Assembly (NCBI GenBank): GCA_964410625.1
Contig: CAYPHY010000011.1
Coordinates: forward strand, 1 to 64,000
Reading direction: 5' to 3'
DNA length: 64,000 nucleotides
Source of the DNA: CAYPHY01 sp964410625
GTDB taxonomy: Bacteria; Chloroflexota; Anaerolineae; Promineifilales; Promineifilaceae
This document shows positions 45,953 through 54,160 of this stretch, piece by piece. Both the position numbers and the translations under genes were made by a program. Position 1 is the first letter of the stretch. The number at the start of each line of letters is the position of its first letter. Under the pieces are notes generated by a model. That model worked only from the letters and a program-made list of their open reading frames with translations. It searched no databases and was not told the origin of the DNA.

Positions 45953-45958
45953 TACAAT
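45953..45958 (+). promoter_or_regulatory. -10 box (TACAAT) for a leaderless mntA mRNA
   Basis: TACAAT ends seven bases before ATG 45966 and no Shine-Dalgarno intervenes. Confidence 0.45.
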
Positions 45959-45965
45959 TATCGTT

Positions 45966-46295
45966 ATGTACGCGCTTCAAATAGACATTCCGATCAAACG
46001 AATTGAAGATTTCTGCCGTCGTCATCACATACACAAATTAGCCCTTTTTGGCTCTGTGTTAGGTGAAGACTTTGATATGGATAGCGATATAGATGTTCTG
46101 GTCGAATTTGAAGAGGGGCATATCCCCGGCCTCAAGTTTTTCCAGATGCAAGAAGAACTGGGTGAACTACTCGGCCGTTCAGTTGATCTCAACACACCAA
46201 ACTTCCTTAGCCCTTATTTTAGAGATGATGTTCGGCGAAATGCCCTTATAATCTATGAGCAGCCAAGATCGCGTGCGTCTAAAACATATGCTTGA
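45966..46295 (+). CDS. mntA: MntA-type minimal nucleotidyltransferase antitoxin
   Basis: 109 aa from ATG 45966; the frame is open to 45924 but that stretch has no family similarity. LALFGSVLGEDFDMDSDIDVLVEF at residues 24-47 has the GSX10DXD nucleotidyltransferase motif. In MntA/HepT systems the antitoxin AMPylates HepT near its active site. The frame is complete and overlaps hepT by 41 nt. Its C-terminus (YFRDDVRRNALIIYE) is typical. The lower GC than the flanking leu genes suggests an acquired module. Confidence 0.87.
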   Translation: MYALQIDIPIKRIEDFCRRHHIHKLALFGSVLGEDFDMDSDIDVLVEFEEGHIPGLKFFQMQEELGELLGRSVDLNTPNFLSPYFRDDVRRNALIIYEQPRSRASKTYA

Positions 46296-46605
46296 TGCGG
46301 CCGAGAAGATTGCCGAATTCACTGCAGACCATAAGCAAAACGAGCTACTAGTGGATGAAGTGCTTCTGTTGGCGGTTATACGCCTGATCGAAGTCATCGG
46401 GGAGGCGGCCAAAGCAGTATCTGAAGAAACAAGAGCATTAGCACCAGAGATTCCTTAGAGGCAAATCAGTGGAACACGAGATCGTTTGATTCATGCTTAC
46501 TTTACCGTTGATCCAGACATCGTGTGGAGCATCGCCAAACAAGATGTTCCAGTCCTGGTCACCTCTCTAAACAAACTATTAAATATTACCAACGAAGAAG
46601 AATAA
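46255..46605 (+). pseudogene. hepT: hepT (HEPN toxin) with in-frame TAG
   Basis: Frame from ATG 46255 to TAA 46603-46605 is 116 codons, interrupted once by TAG at 46456-46458 (codon 68). Before it: MLDAAEKIAEFTADHKQNEL through LIEVIGEAAKAVSEETRALAPEIP. After it, in the same frame: RQISGTRDRLIHAYFTVDP and DIVWSIAKQDVP, including the HEPN RNase motif RX4H (RDRLIH). Relatives have Trp at the stop position (PEIPW), so a single TGG-to-TAG change explains the break. Without readthrough the product lacks the catalytic motif. Confidence 0.85.
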
Positions 46606-46621
46606 AGATGGAGTTTATGCA

Positions 46622-47722
46622 TTGAATTCTACAATCACACTGTTACCTGGAGATGGAATTGGGCCAGAAGTCGTAGCCGAAGCACGAAAGGTGCTGGAGG
46701 TTATCGGCCGACAATTCAACCACACCTTTCACTTCAACGAAGGGTTGATCGGCGGTATCGCCATTGACGAGACCGGCAACCCGCTCCCCGAAGAGACGCT
46801 CGGCGCGTGCCTCGATAGCGATGCAGTGCTGCTCGGCGCAGTCGGCGGGCCAAAGTGGAGCGATCCCCTCGCTCCCGTGCGGCCGGAGCAAGGGCTGCTT
46901 GGCTTGCGAAAAGCGCTCGGCGTTTTTGCCAACCTGCGGCCGGTGAAAGTCTTTGACGTCCTCGCCGGAGCCAGCCCCTTGCAGCCAGAGCGCGTGCGTG
47001 GCGTAGACCTCGTATTTGTGCGCGAACTGACTGGCGGCCTCTACTTTGGCACCCCACAAGGTCGTGAGGTAGTGGACGGTCAGCGTGCGGCCGTAGACAC
47101 CTTGCGCTATAACGAAGCGGAGATCGCCCGTGTCCTCCACGTCGCCTTCCGGCTGGCGCAACAGCGGCGGGGGAAAGTGACTTCCGTAGATAAGGCCAAT
47201 GTCCTCGCGTCGTCACGGCTCTGGCAGGAAGTCACCCATGAGATCGCTGCCGAATACCCCGACGTTACTTGCGAAGATATGCTGGTGGATGCCTGCGCGA
47301 TGCACCTGCTCAACCGTCCGGCCGACTTTGATGTGGTGGTGACAGAGAATATGTTTGGCGACATCCTCTCCGACGAAGCTTCGATGATCGCCGGTTCGAT
47401 GGGCATGTTACCCTCCGCCTCGCTCGGTGAACCCGGTTGCCCTGGCCTCTATGAACCGATTCACGGTTCCGCCCCCGACATTGCCGGGAAAGGCATTGCC
47501 AATCCGCTGGCGACCATCCTCAGCACGGCGATGATGCTACGCTCCAGTCTGGGCTTGGAAACGGAAGCAGCGGCCGTCGAGGCCGCCGTCGCCGCGGTCC
47601 TGGAAGCCGGTCACCGTACGGCCGATCTCGCCTCCAATGGGCAAGTTACCGTCGGCACCGAGGAGATGGGCGGCCTGGTGATCGAACAGCTACAACGACA
47701 GCAACCCGTCATCAGCACGTAA
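46622..47722 (+). CDS. leuB: 3-isopropylmalate dehydrogenase
   Basis: Oxidatively decarboxylates 3-isopropylmalate, and erythro-3-methylmalate in the citramalate route. 366 aa. Start is TTG 46622, eight bases after GGAG; no in-frame ATG exists between there and the conserved STITLLPGDGIGPEVV. RELTGGLYFG, VDKANVLASSRLWQEV and the metal-binding DILSDEASMIAGSMGMLPSAS are diagnostic. It is separated from cimA by the deacylase and the broken MntA/HepT module. Confidence 0.94.
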   Translation: MNSTITLLPGDGIGPEVVAEARKVLEVIGRQFNHTFHFNEGLIGGIAIDETGNPLPEETLGACLDSDAVLLGAVGGPKWSDPLAPVRPEQGLLGLRKALGVFANLRPVKVFDVLAGASPLQPERVRGVDLVFVRELTGGLYFGTPQGREVVDGQRAAVDTLRYNEAEIARVLHVAFRLAQQRRGKVTSVDKANVLASSRLWQEVTHEIAAEYPDVTCEDMLVDACAMHLLNRPADFDVVVTENMFGDILSDEASMIAGSMGMLPSASLGEPGCPGLYEPIHGSAPDIAGKGIANPLATILSTAMMLRSSLGLETEAAAVEAAVAAVLEAGHRTADLASNGQVTVGTEEMGGLVIEQLQRQQPVIST

Positions 47723-47745
47723 TTGTTGTTGTAACCTCATCTCGC

Positions 47746-47751
47746 TACAGT
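47746..47751 (+). promoter_or_regulatory. -10 box (TACAGT) for a leaderless lhgO mRNA
   Basis: TACAGT ends six bases before ATG 47758; TTGTTG at 47723-47728 is a partial -35 at 17-bp spacing. No Shine-Dalgarno. Confidence 0.5.
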
Positions 47752-47757
47752 AGTCTT

Positions 47758-48954
47758 ATGGAACAATCAAGCGTGCTGATCATTGGCGGTGGTATCGTTG
47801 GCCTGGCCACCGCCTACTCTTTGTGCCAGCGTTATCCAGAGAAGCGGATCACGATTCTCGAAAAGGAAAACACGCTCGCCTTTCACCAAAGCGGCCGTAA
47901 CTCCGGCGTCCTGCATACCGGCATCTATTACAAACCCGGTTCGCTCAAATCCCAAAACTGCCGCAACGGCAAGGCGATGATGGAAGCCTTTCTGCGCGAA
48001 CAAGGTATCCCCTATGAGCTATGCGGCAAAGTCATCGTCGCTACCAGCGAGCGAGAATTACCGGCGCTGCAGATGATCTACGAACGTGGGCAGGCCAATG
48101 GGGTCAATTGCCGCCTGATTGATCGCGCCGAGTTGCTGGAATTGGAACCACACGTCAACGGCGTCAAAGCCATTCACGCGCCGGAAGCAGGGATCACAGA
48201 CTATGTACACGTCTGCCAACGGTTGGCGGAACTGTTACAGGAGCACGGCCAACAAATCGTGACCGGTGCAAAGGTGGTAGACCTCCGCGAGGATCAGCAA
48301 GGGGTAACGGCTGCCACCACACGCGGCGACTACCACGCCGATTACCTGATCAACTGCGCCGGACTCTACTCCGACAAGCTAACCCGAATAGCGACCGGGA
48401 CCGCCCCGGCGCAAATCGTCCCCTTTCGCGGCGAATATTACGAGCTGAAGCCGGAAGCATGGCACTTGTGCCGCACCTTGATCTACCCTGTCCCCGACCC
48501 CAGCTTCCCCTTCCTCGGCGTCCACTTCACACGCATGATCAGTGGCGGGGTGGAGTGTGGGCCGAACGCGGTATTGGCCTTCGGCCGTGAAGGGTATCAT
48601 CTGACCGACATCAACAGCGGCGAACTGCTGGAAACCCTGCGCTATCCTGGCTTCCGCAAGCTGGCGGCCAAATATTGGAAAACCGGCCTCGGCGAAATGT
48701 GGCGCTCGGCCAACAAAGCGGCCTTTGTCAAGGCGTTGCAAAAGCTCGTCCCCGCCATCCGCGCCGAACATCTCGAACCCGCCCCCGCCGGTATCCGCGC
48801 CCAGGCACTCGCCCCCGATGGCTCGCTGGTAGACGACTTCTCCTTCCACGAAACCGCCCGCATCATCAACGTCGTCAACGCCCCTTCCCCGGCCGCCACC
48901 TCCTCCCTAAGCGTCGGCTCGGCCATTGTTGAAAAGTTGGAACAGCATTTTTAG
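47758..48954 (+). CDS. lhgO: L-2-hydroxyglutarate oxidase/dehydrogenase
   Basis: FAD enzyme oxidising L-2-hydroxyglutarate to 2-oxoglutarate and passing electrons to the quinone pool or oxygen. 398 aa. Dinucleotide-binding motif VLIIGGGIVGLATAYSL at residues 6-22, ILEKENTLAFHQSGRNSGVLHTGIYYKPGSLK (diagnostic LhgO block), and the C-terminal SPAATSSLSVGSAIVE. It repairs a side product of 2-oxoglutarate reduction. It appears to have its own promoter inside the ilv/leu locus. Confidence 0.9.
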   Translation: MEQSSVLIIGGGIVGLATAYSLCQRYPEKRITILEKENTLAFHQSGRNSGVLHTGIYYKPGSLKSQNCRNGKAMMEAFLREQGIPYELCGKVIVATSERELPALQMIYERGQANGVNCRLIDRAELLELEPHVNGVKAIHAPEAGITDYVHVCQRLAELLQEHGQQIVTGAKVVDLREDQQGVTAATTRGDYHADYLINCAGLYSDKLTRIATGTAPAQIVPFRGEYYELKPEAWHLCRTLIYPVPDPSFPFLGVHFTRMISGGVECGPNAVLAFGREGYHLTDINSGELLETLRYPGFRKLAAKYWKTGLGEMWRSANKAAFVKALQKLVPAIRAEHLEPAPAGIRAQALAPDGSLVDDFSFHETARIINVVNAPSPAATSSLSVGSAIVEKLEQHF

Positions 48955-48975
48955 AAACGCGCATCAAGGTATTCA

Positions 48976-49365
48976 ATGTTGCCGGTTTATGACGATACAC
49001 TAAAAAAATCAGTGGCGGAAGCAATTCAAATCATTCGAGACAAAATTCGATGGAGGCCCAAAAAAGACTCGCAGCATCTTAAGAGACGAATTGACTTAGG
49101 GCATCTTTTACCAAACGCCACTATTGCGGATTATGAAAGTATCATCTATACCATTCTTCATTCATCGACAGCATCCGTACTGGTTTTTAAGTGGGATAAA
49201 GATCTTTATCCAAAAATCACGGTGGAGTTTGAAGGAAAGGTATGGTTAGTGATGTTCAGCCTTTCAGGTATAATGGAAACTGCATTTCCACCAGATGACC
49301 CGGAAATGTATCTGGCTGATCAACGCTTTGAGTATCTTGGTGAAATCTCTGAGTTTGTATCATGA
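48976..49365 (+). CDS. unknown protein, first of an overlapping pair
   Basis: 129 aa, family not recognised. Helical N-terminus (LKKSVAEAIQIIRDKIRW), then a compact alpha/beta region (DYESIIYTILHSSTASVLVF and YPKITVEFEGKVWLVMFSLSG). No signal or membrane segment. Base composition is visibly more AT-rich than neighbouring genes and CGGCCG is missing, suggesting recent acquisition. Its stop overlaps the next gene's ATG by 4 nt (ATGA). The pair's size and coupling resemble toxin-antitoxin modules, but nothing in the sequence proves this. Confidence 0.65.
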   Translation: MLPVYDDTLKKSVAEAIQIIRDKIRWRPKKDSQHLKRRIDLGHLLPNATIADYESIIYTILHSSTASVLVFKWDKDLYPKITVEFEGKVWLVMFSLSGIMETAFPPDDPEMYLADQRFEYLGEISEFVS

Positions 49366-49694
49366 ACAGGCATCTTAAATATTACGTAAAGGCCGTAGAA
49401 CACCCTGACGTAAGCGGTTTTGAGCATTTGGAAATGCTCATGATTCGAGACAAGCTGGCTGCACAAGAAGCTGATTTATCCTCGGAAGAGCTTAATCTAT
49501 TATTAACGGCCGATCGCCAGCTTCTCGCCACCGCTCAAGCGGTAAATAAAACCTTGTCCGAAATCACAAACCTACAGTTTGAGCGGCAAAACCGTCAACC
49601 GTCACCCGATCACTGGTGGTGGTATCTTGATGTGTTAGACAGCCTCCCTATTCCTCCCTCAGAAATCAAACAGCTTGAATTACAGCCAGCATGA
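49362..49694 (+). CDS. unknown protein, second of an overlapping pair
   Basis: 110 aa, family not recognised. Mostly helical with an acidic, Leu-rich centre (LAAQEADLSSEELNLLLTAD) and a Trp cluster DHWWWYLDVLDSLP near residues 87-100. It overlaps the preceding unknown gene by 4 nt, so the two products are probably made together and may interact. AT-richer than the surrounding ilv/leu genes. Confidence 0.65.
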   Translation: MNRHLKYYVKAVEHPDVSGFEHLEMLMIRDKLAAQEADLSSEELNLLLTADRQLLATAQAVNKTLSEITNLQFERQNRQPSPDHWWWYLDVLDSLPIPPSEIKQLELQPA

Positions 49695-49739
49695 TCATCA
49701 CAACGCACATCGCGCCAGTTACTGATCCTAACTCTCAAG

Positions 49740-49800
49740 AGAAATATCCGCGTCTATCTGCGTAACATCCGCGAAATCCGCGTAACCATCTTCAATCCTC
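49740..49800. repeat. single-arm word repeat (ATCCGCGTCTATCTGCG)
   Basis: ATATCCGCGTCTATCTGCG, AACATCCGCGAAATCCGCG words in tandem without a complementary arm, directly before ilvD. Probably a half element of the same class as the word hairpins. Confidence 0.6.
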
Positions 49801-49813
49801 AAGGACAACACAA

Positions 49814-51490
49814 ATGGCGTTAAACAAATATAGCTCCCGCATCACCCAACCGGCCGCACAAGGCGCATCCCAGGCCATGCTCTACGGAACCGGCCTGACC
49901 GAAGCCGACATGGACAAACCCCAGGTAGGCATCGCCAGCATGTGGTATGAAGGCAACACCTGCAACATGCACCTCAACGACCTGGCAGCGAAAGTGAAAG
50001 AAGGCGTCACGGCCGCCGGTCTGGTCGGAATGCGCTTCAACACCATCGGCGTCAGCGACGGCATTTCAATGGGGACGGATGGGATGAGCTACTCCCTGCA
50101 ATCGCGGGAGATTATCGCCGACTCGATTGAGACCACCGTCGCCGCGCAATGGTACGACGCCGTCATCACCATCCCCGGCTGCGATAAAAACATGCCCGGT
50201 TGCATCATGGCTATGGCCCGCCTCAACCGGCCGTCACTGATGGTCTACGGTGGCACGATCCGCGCCGGTTGCACAGCCCGGCATGACAAACTCGACATCG
50301 TTTCCGCCTTCCAAAGCTATGGGCAATACCTGGCCGGGGCGATTACCGAAGAAGAACGACGAGCCATTGTCCGTCATAGCTGCCCTGGCCCCGGCGCGTG
50401 CGGCGGCATGTACACCGCCAATACTATGGCCAGCGCGATAGAAGCCCTGGGCATGAGCCTGCCCTATAGCGCGTCTATCCCCGCCGAATCGGCCGAAAAG
50501 CTTGAAGAGTGCTATCACTCTGGCGCGGCTGTCCTTGCCCTGATGGAAAAAGAGATCAAGCCGCGCGACATCATGACCCGCGAAGCGTTCGAGAACGCAA
50601 TGGCCGTCACCATGGCCCTCGGCGGCTCAACCAATGCCGTTTTGCACCTGATCGCCATCGCCCGTGCCGTGGATGTGCCGCTAACCATTGACGACTTCCA
50701 GGCCGTCAGCGACCGCGTGCCTTATCTGGCCGACCTGAAACCCAGCGGCCGTTATGTGATGGAAGACCTCCACGCCATCGGCGGAACCCCGGCAGTGATG
50801 AAATTATTGCTCAACAACGGCCTGCTACACGGCGACTGCCTGACCGTCACCGGCCAAACCCTGGCTGAGAATCTGGCTGATGTGCCGGAACTGACGGCAG
50901 AGCAAGACATTGTACGGCCGCTAACCAACCCCTACAAGCCCACCGGCCACATCGAAATCTTGCGTGGCAATCTCGCCCCCGAAGGCGCAGTCGCCAAAAT
51001 CACCGGCAAAGAGGGCGAACGCTTCTCTGGCCCGGCGCGCGTTTTCGATTCCGAAGAAGAGATGCTCGCCGGCTTGGAACAAGGGCAAATCCAAAAAGGG
51101 GATGTAATCATCATCCGTTATGAAGGGCCAAAGGGCGGGCCAGGAATGCCGGAAATGCTGACGCCCACCTCCGCCCTAATGGGCGCGGGGCTGGGGCAGG
51201 ATGTAGCCTTATTGACTGACGGCCGCTTCTCCGGCGGCTCCCACGGCTTCCTCGTCGGCCACATCACCCCCGAAGCGCAAGAAGGCGGAGCCATCGCCCT
51301 GGTACAAAACGGCGACCGAATCACCATTGACGCCGTCAAGCGGACCATTGATGTGCTGATCAGTGACGAAGAGTTAAATGCGCGGCGGGCAGCCTGGGTA
51401 CAACCACCCTACAAAGCCACTCGCGGCACGCTCTACAAGTACATCAAGAATGTGAAATCAGCGTCGGAGGGCTGTGTGACCGATGAATGA
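49814..51490 (+). CDS. ilvD: dihydroxy-acid dehydratase
   Basis: Dehydrates 2,3-dihydroxy acids in valine and isoleucine synthesis. 558 aa. Cluster ligands Cys123 and Cys130 in GCDKNMPGC, then a third Cys in HSCPGPGACGGMYTANTM; GGSTNAVLHL, LTDGRFSGGSHGFLVGHITPEA complete the family pattern. The alternation of Cys positions fits a [2Fe-2S] or [4Fe-4S] enzyme; type not decidable by eye. Its last 47 bases overlap the 3' end of the convergent serine hydrolase gene. Last gene of the branched-chain locus. Confidence 0.95.
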   Translation: MALNKYSSRITQPAAQGASQAMLYGTGLTEADMDKPQVGIASMWYEGNTCNMHLNDLAAKVKEGVTAAGLVGMRFNTIGVSDGISMGTDGMSYSLQSREIIADSIETTVAAQWYDAVITIPGCDKNMPGCIMAMARLNRPSLMVYGGTIRAGCTARHDKLDIVSAFQSYGQYLAGAITEEERRAIVRHSCPGPGACGGMYTANTMASAIEALGMSLPYSASIPAESAEKLEECYHSGAAVLALMEKEIKPRDIMTREAFENAMAVTMALGGSTNAVLHLIAIARAVDVPLTIDDFQAVSDRVPYLADLKPSGRYVMEDLHAIGGTPAVMKLLLNNGLLHGDCLTVTGQTLAENLADVPELTAEQDIVRPLTNPYKPTGHIEILRGNLAPEGAVAKITGKEGERFSGPARVFDSEEEMLAGLEQGQIQKGDVIIIRYEGPKGGPGMPEMLTPTSALMGAGLGQDVALLTDGRFSGGSHGFLVGHITPEAQEGGAIALVQNGDRITIDAVKRTIDVLISDEELNARRAAWVQPPYKATRGTLYKYIKNVKSASEGCVTDE

Positions 51491-52718
51491 GCCTATTATT
51501 CTCCAAAACCATCTTAGCTAAAACCGTAGCAATAAGATATGGATCAACGTTCTCCCGGTTACTGAGCACAACCACCGTTACTTGCTCTTCGGGAAAGCGC
51601 ATTAGGTCGGCGCGAAATCCTTCCAGCCCTCCCGCATGTTCGACTGCAAATCGTTCATGTATCTCGCCGATGGTCCAGCCATACCCATAGCTAAAATCTT
51701 CGAACCTTGTAATAGGAACATACGGCGTGGTGATTGCTGCCAGTGCTTCCTCACTAACAAGTTGTGTCGAATACAGTGCTCGATCCCAACGATAGAGATC
51801 TTCCACTGTCGAATGAAGCGCACCGGCTGCATAAGGAACCGATATATCAATCAATTGTGCCTTCTGAAATTGATTGACATAGCCAACCGCCAGGCCATCG
51901 GGACTATTTGCATACCCACTTGAAGCCATTCCTAAAGGATCAAAGATGTTTATTTGCAGATAGTCTGCATAAGTTTGTCCGGAAAGCTGTTCAATTAGAT
52001 AGCCAAGCGTATTGTAGCCAGAGTTGCTATAGTAAAAGGATTCGCCGGGCGGCGAAAGAAGCGGCTGATTTCGCAGCCGCTCAAGCATCTCGGCCGGTGA
52101 TGTCGGCGTCGCTCCTGCGCTGGCAGCGCTGTAACCAGTGCGATCCTCACCCAGGCCGGAGGTGTGGGTCAAAATTTGGTGGATGGTGATCAGTTCCCAC
52201 TCAGCCGGGCAATCAGGAAGATAATCACATACAAAATCATTAACATGCAGTTTACCCGCTTCCTGCAACTGCATAATCGCCATTGCGGTAAAGCTCTTGG
52301 TGATTGAGCCGATCCGGAACAATGTCTGCGGTGTGTTCGGGGCCTCCTGTTCGGCATCGGCCATCCCATACCCCTTAGTGAAGAGCACCTCCCCTGCCTG
52401 GGCAACAAGGACCGCGCCGGCAAATAGCTCTTGATCGCTCAGCGAGGTCAGATATTTGTCCATCTCCTCCGCAATGACGGCCGCATCCCTCGTTTCGGCC
52501 GTTGCTGTTGGTTGTGGCACTTCAGAGGCCGCCGCTTCCACCACCGGCTCGGCCGTTGCCGCTAGGACCAACGTTGCTTCGGTCGTTGGCGTAGCCGGAA
52601 CCACCTCCCCACCAACAGAGCTTGTAGTGGCTGGAGAAGTTGGCCCACTACATCCTATCAACAGCAACCCAAGTAAGAACATCCCGACGATGGGTACAAC
52701 AAACTTTCCACGGAACAT
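51444..52718 (-). CDS. class C beta-lactamase-like serine hydrolase lipoprotein
   Basis: 424 aa from ATG 52718, which has AAGGAG seven bases upstream; earlier in-frame starts at 52724 and 52793 are less well placed. Signal VVPIVGMFLLGLLLIGCSG has a lipobox ending in Cys near residue 20, so it is probably membrane-anchored outside. Catalytic motifs: SITKS (SXXK), YYSNSGYN (YXN) and EHAGG (HXG). The family includes esterases, D-aminopeptidases and penicillin-binding relatives; beta-lactam hydrolysis is not implied. A Thr/Ala-rich linker (25-80) precedes the domain. Confidence 0.87.
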   Translation of the reverse strand: MFRGKFVVPIVGMFLLGLLLIGCSGPTSPATTSSVGGEVVPATPTTEATLVLAATAEPVVEAAASEVPQPTATAETRDAAVIAEEMDKYLTSLSDQELFAGAVLVAQAGEVLFTKGYGMADAEQEAPNTPQTLFRIGSITKSFTAMAIMQLQEAGKLHVNDFVCDYLPDCPAEWELITIHQILTHTSGLGEDRTGYSAASAGATPTSPAEMLERLRNQPLLSPPGESFYYSNSGYNTLGYLIEQLSGQTYADYLQINIFDPLGMASSGYANSPDGLAVGYVNQFQKAQLIDISVPYAAGALHSTVEDLYRWDRALYSTQLVSEEALAAITTPYVPITRFEDFSYGYGWTIGEIHERFAVEHAGGLEGFRADLMRFPEEQVTVVVLSNRENVDPYLIATVLAKMVLENNRLIHRSHSPPTLISHS

Positions 52719-53049
52719 TGTCATTCTCCTTTGCTGAAATTTCCACGTCAAATTGATGCTTACCATCAAAACTTGATGGTGATGCCACGACAAGACAGTA
52801 GATTCGATAAAACAATTATCGAAATGATCGTCAGCAAAGCGTCAACACGCGCGACGCATCGTTGTGATGTAGTAACACGGCGGCCGAAGGGGGTAGAATA
52901 TGGAGTCTGCTGCTCAGGAAGCTTCAGGCACGAGAGAAGCTTGATTTGCGCGGGGCTTTATAGTTTGCCGCCGAGACTACAGCGGATGTTGAAAACAACG
53001 GATGAAGCAGCAAGCAATCCGTTGTTTTCAACATCCGCTGTAGACTTCT
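52719..53049. other. gene-free region with a perfect long hairpin
   Basis: 331 bases upstream of the serine hydrolase and downstream of the protease gene. Apart from the hairpin at 52977-53043 and a small GATAAAACAATTATC near-palindrome near 52806, nothing was recognised. Confidence 0.5.
52977..53043. terminator. 27-bp perfect inverted repeat downstream of the protease gene
   Basis: Arms 52977-53003 and 53017-53043 are perfectly complementary (CTACAGCGGATG... and ...CATCCGCTGTAG) with a 13-nt loop. On the minus strand it lies six bases after the protease stop and is a likely transcription barrier, though no T-run follows. Confidence 0.7.
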
Positions 53050-53919
53050 TTAGTACGCTATATACTTCGCCACCTGGGACGAGTTCAGCGCGGCGAAGCT
53101 ATGTTGGTCAATGACCTGCTCCGTGTTCGGATCACGCAGCGTCACCCTCGTCCAGTTGTTGCCGATATGGTAGCCATTCAAAAAGACTGGGCCACCGGAT
53201 GCGCCGGTACGGACAAAGTTAGCCAGGCGCAAGCTGCAAACGCCATTCTTGTTGATCACTTCTTCGATCTCCACCCAATCCACATGGGCGGTCTCTCCGT
53301 CCCAGTCCAATTGCGCCACTTCCATACCGGGCTGCAGGGCAACAGCTTCCCAGTTACGAAAATCGGCCGACATCACACCCAACTCGGAAAACACGCCCCG
53401 TCCTCTGCAAACGCCAAAGTCCAGCACCAGCGTCTGCGGGTCTTCAAAAGCAACCCGTACTGCCGACAAGGATTCTCGCAGAATAATTTCATCCCCATTT
53501 GCCTTGTAGAGCGTGACCACCGTGATCGTGCCGGGTTTCACCTCTGTGACCGAGACGCCATAGTGATTATGCGTCACCACGAAACGGCCGTCCTTCACCG
53601 TCCCGTGCCCTGTGCTGCTTTGCACCGACTCCAACAATTCACCATTCTTGCCCAGGCCAAAGACGCGAAACTCCAGCCGCACGGCCGAAGCCAACAGCCG
53701 TTGCTCCCAGGCCGCACGGTTTTGCCGGATGAGCGCTGTATCACGCTGCCCGGCGGAGGCGTGCGAATCAGCGGAGGGCTGTTCAACGGCTGAGTCCGAA
53801 ACCAGTTCCGACGCCAGTCCCAACACCAGATTACCATCGGCCGCCCATATAGGTTGGGACACCCCGATCAAAAGCAGGGCCACCCACACGAATAGAAGAA
53901 TGCGCCGCTTGCCGTTCAT
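53050..53919 (-). CDS. secreted trypsin-like serine protease
   Basis: 289 aa from ATG 53919, with GGAAG seven bases upstream; the preceding in-frame GTG is unlikely. Signal peptide ILLFVWVALLLIGVSQPIWAA, cleaved near residue 25. STGHGTVKDGRFVVTHNHYG holds the probable catalytic His (VVTHNH), DFGVCRGRG and ADFRNWEAVALQPG lie in the middle, and GASGGPVFLNGYHIGNNW near residue 245 holds the catalytic Ser in the GXSGGP motif. The substrate is unknown. A propeptide-like helical segment (40-75) precedes the domain. Confidence 0.78.
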   Translation of the reverse strand: MNGKRRILLFVWVALLLIGVSQPIWAADGNLVLGLASELVSDSAVEQPSADSHASAGQRDTALIRQNRAAWEQRLLASAVRLEFRVFGLGKNGELLESVQSSTGHGTVKDGRFVVTHNHYGVSVTEVKPGTITVVTLYKANGDEIILRESLSAVRVAFEDPQTLVLDFGVCRGRGVFSELGVMSADFRNWEAVALQPGMEVAQLDWDGETAHVDWVEIEEVINKNGVCSLRLANFVRTGASGGPVFLNGYHIGNNWTRVTLRDPNTEQVIDQHSFAALNSSQVAKYIAY

Positions 53920-54160
53920 CACTTTACTTCCTTTACTACCAGATTCAATAAACTACCAAACCACCACTAACCACTACACTTGGGTTAAGCTTAGGTGCAT
54001 TATTGATCGGATGGCGGCCGATCACATCTGGCAACGGGCAGCATTCGTAACGGCATGTGACAGGAGAACAAGCCTTACTTTCGTCAGGGTAGCCTAAAGG
54101 ATAATTTTCCTCCTGTGTCACCTGTCGAGTGACTAAATTGTAGAAATTCTCTATTTACAA

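Noticed and set aside
46247..46252. TATAAT three bases before the hepT ATG as a promoter
   Set aside because: Too close to the start codon and inside mntA coding sequence; probably chance.
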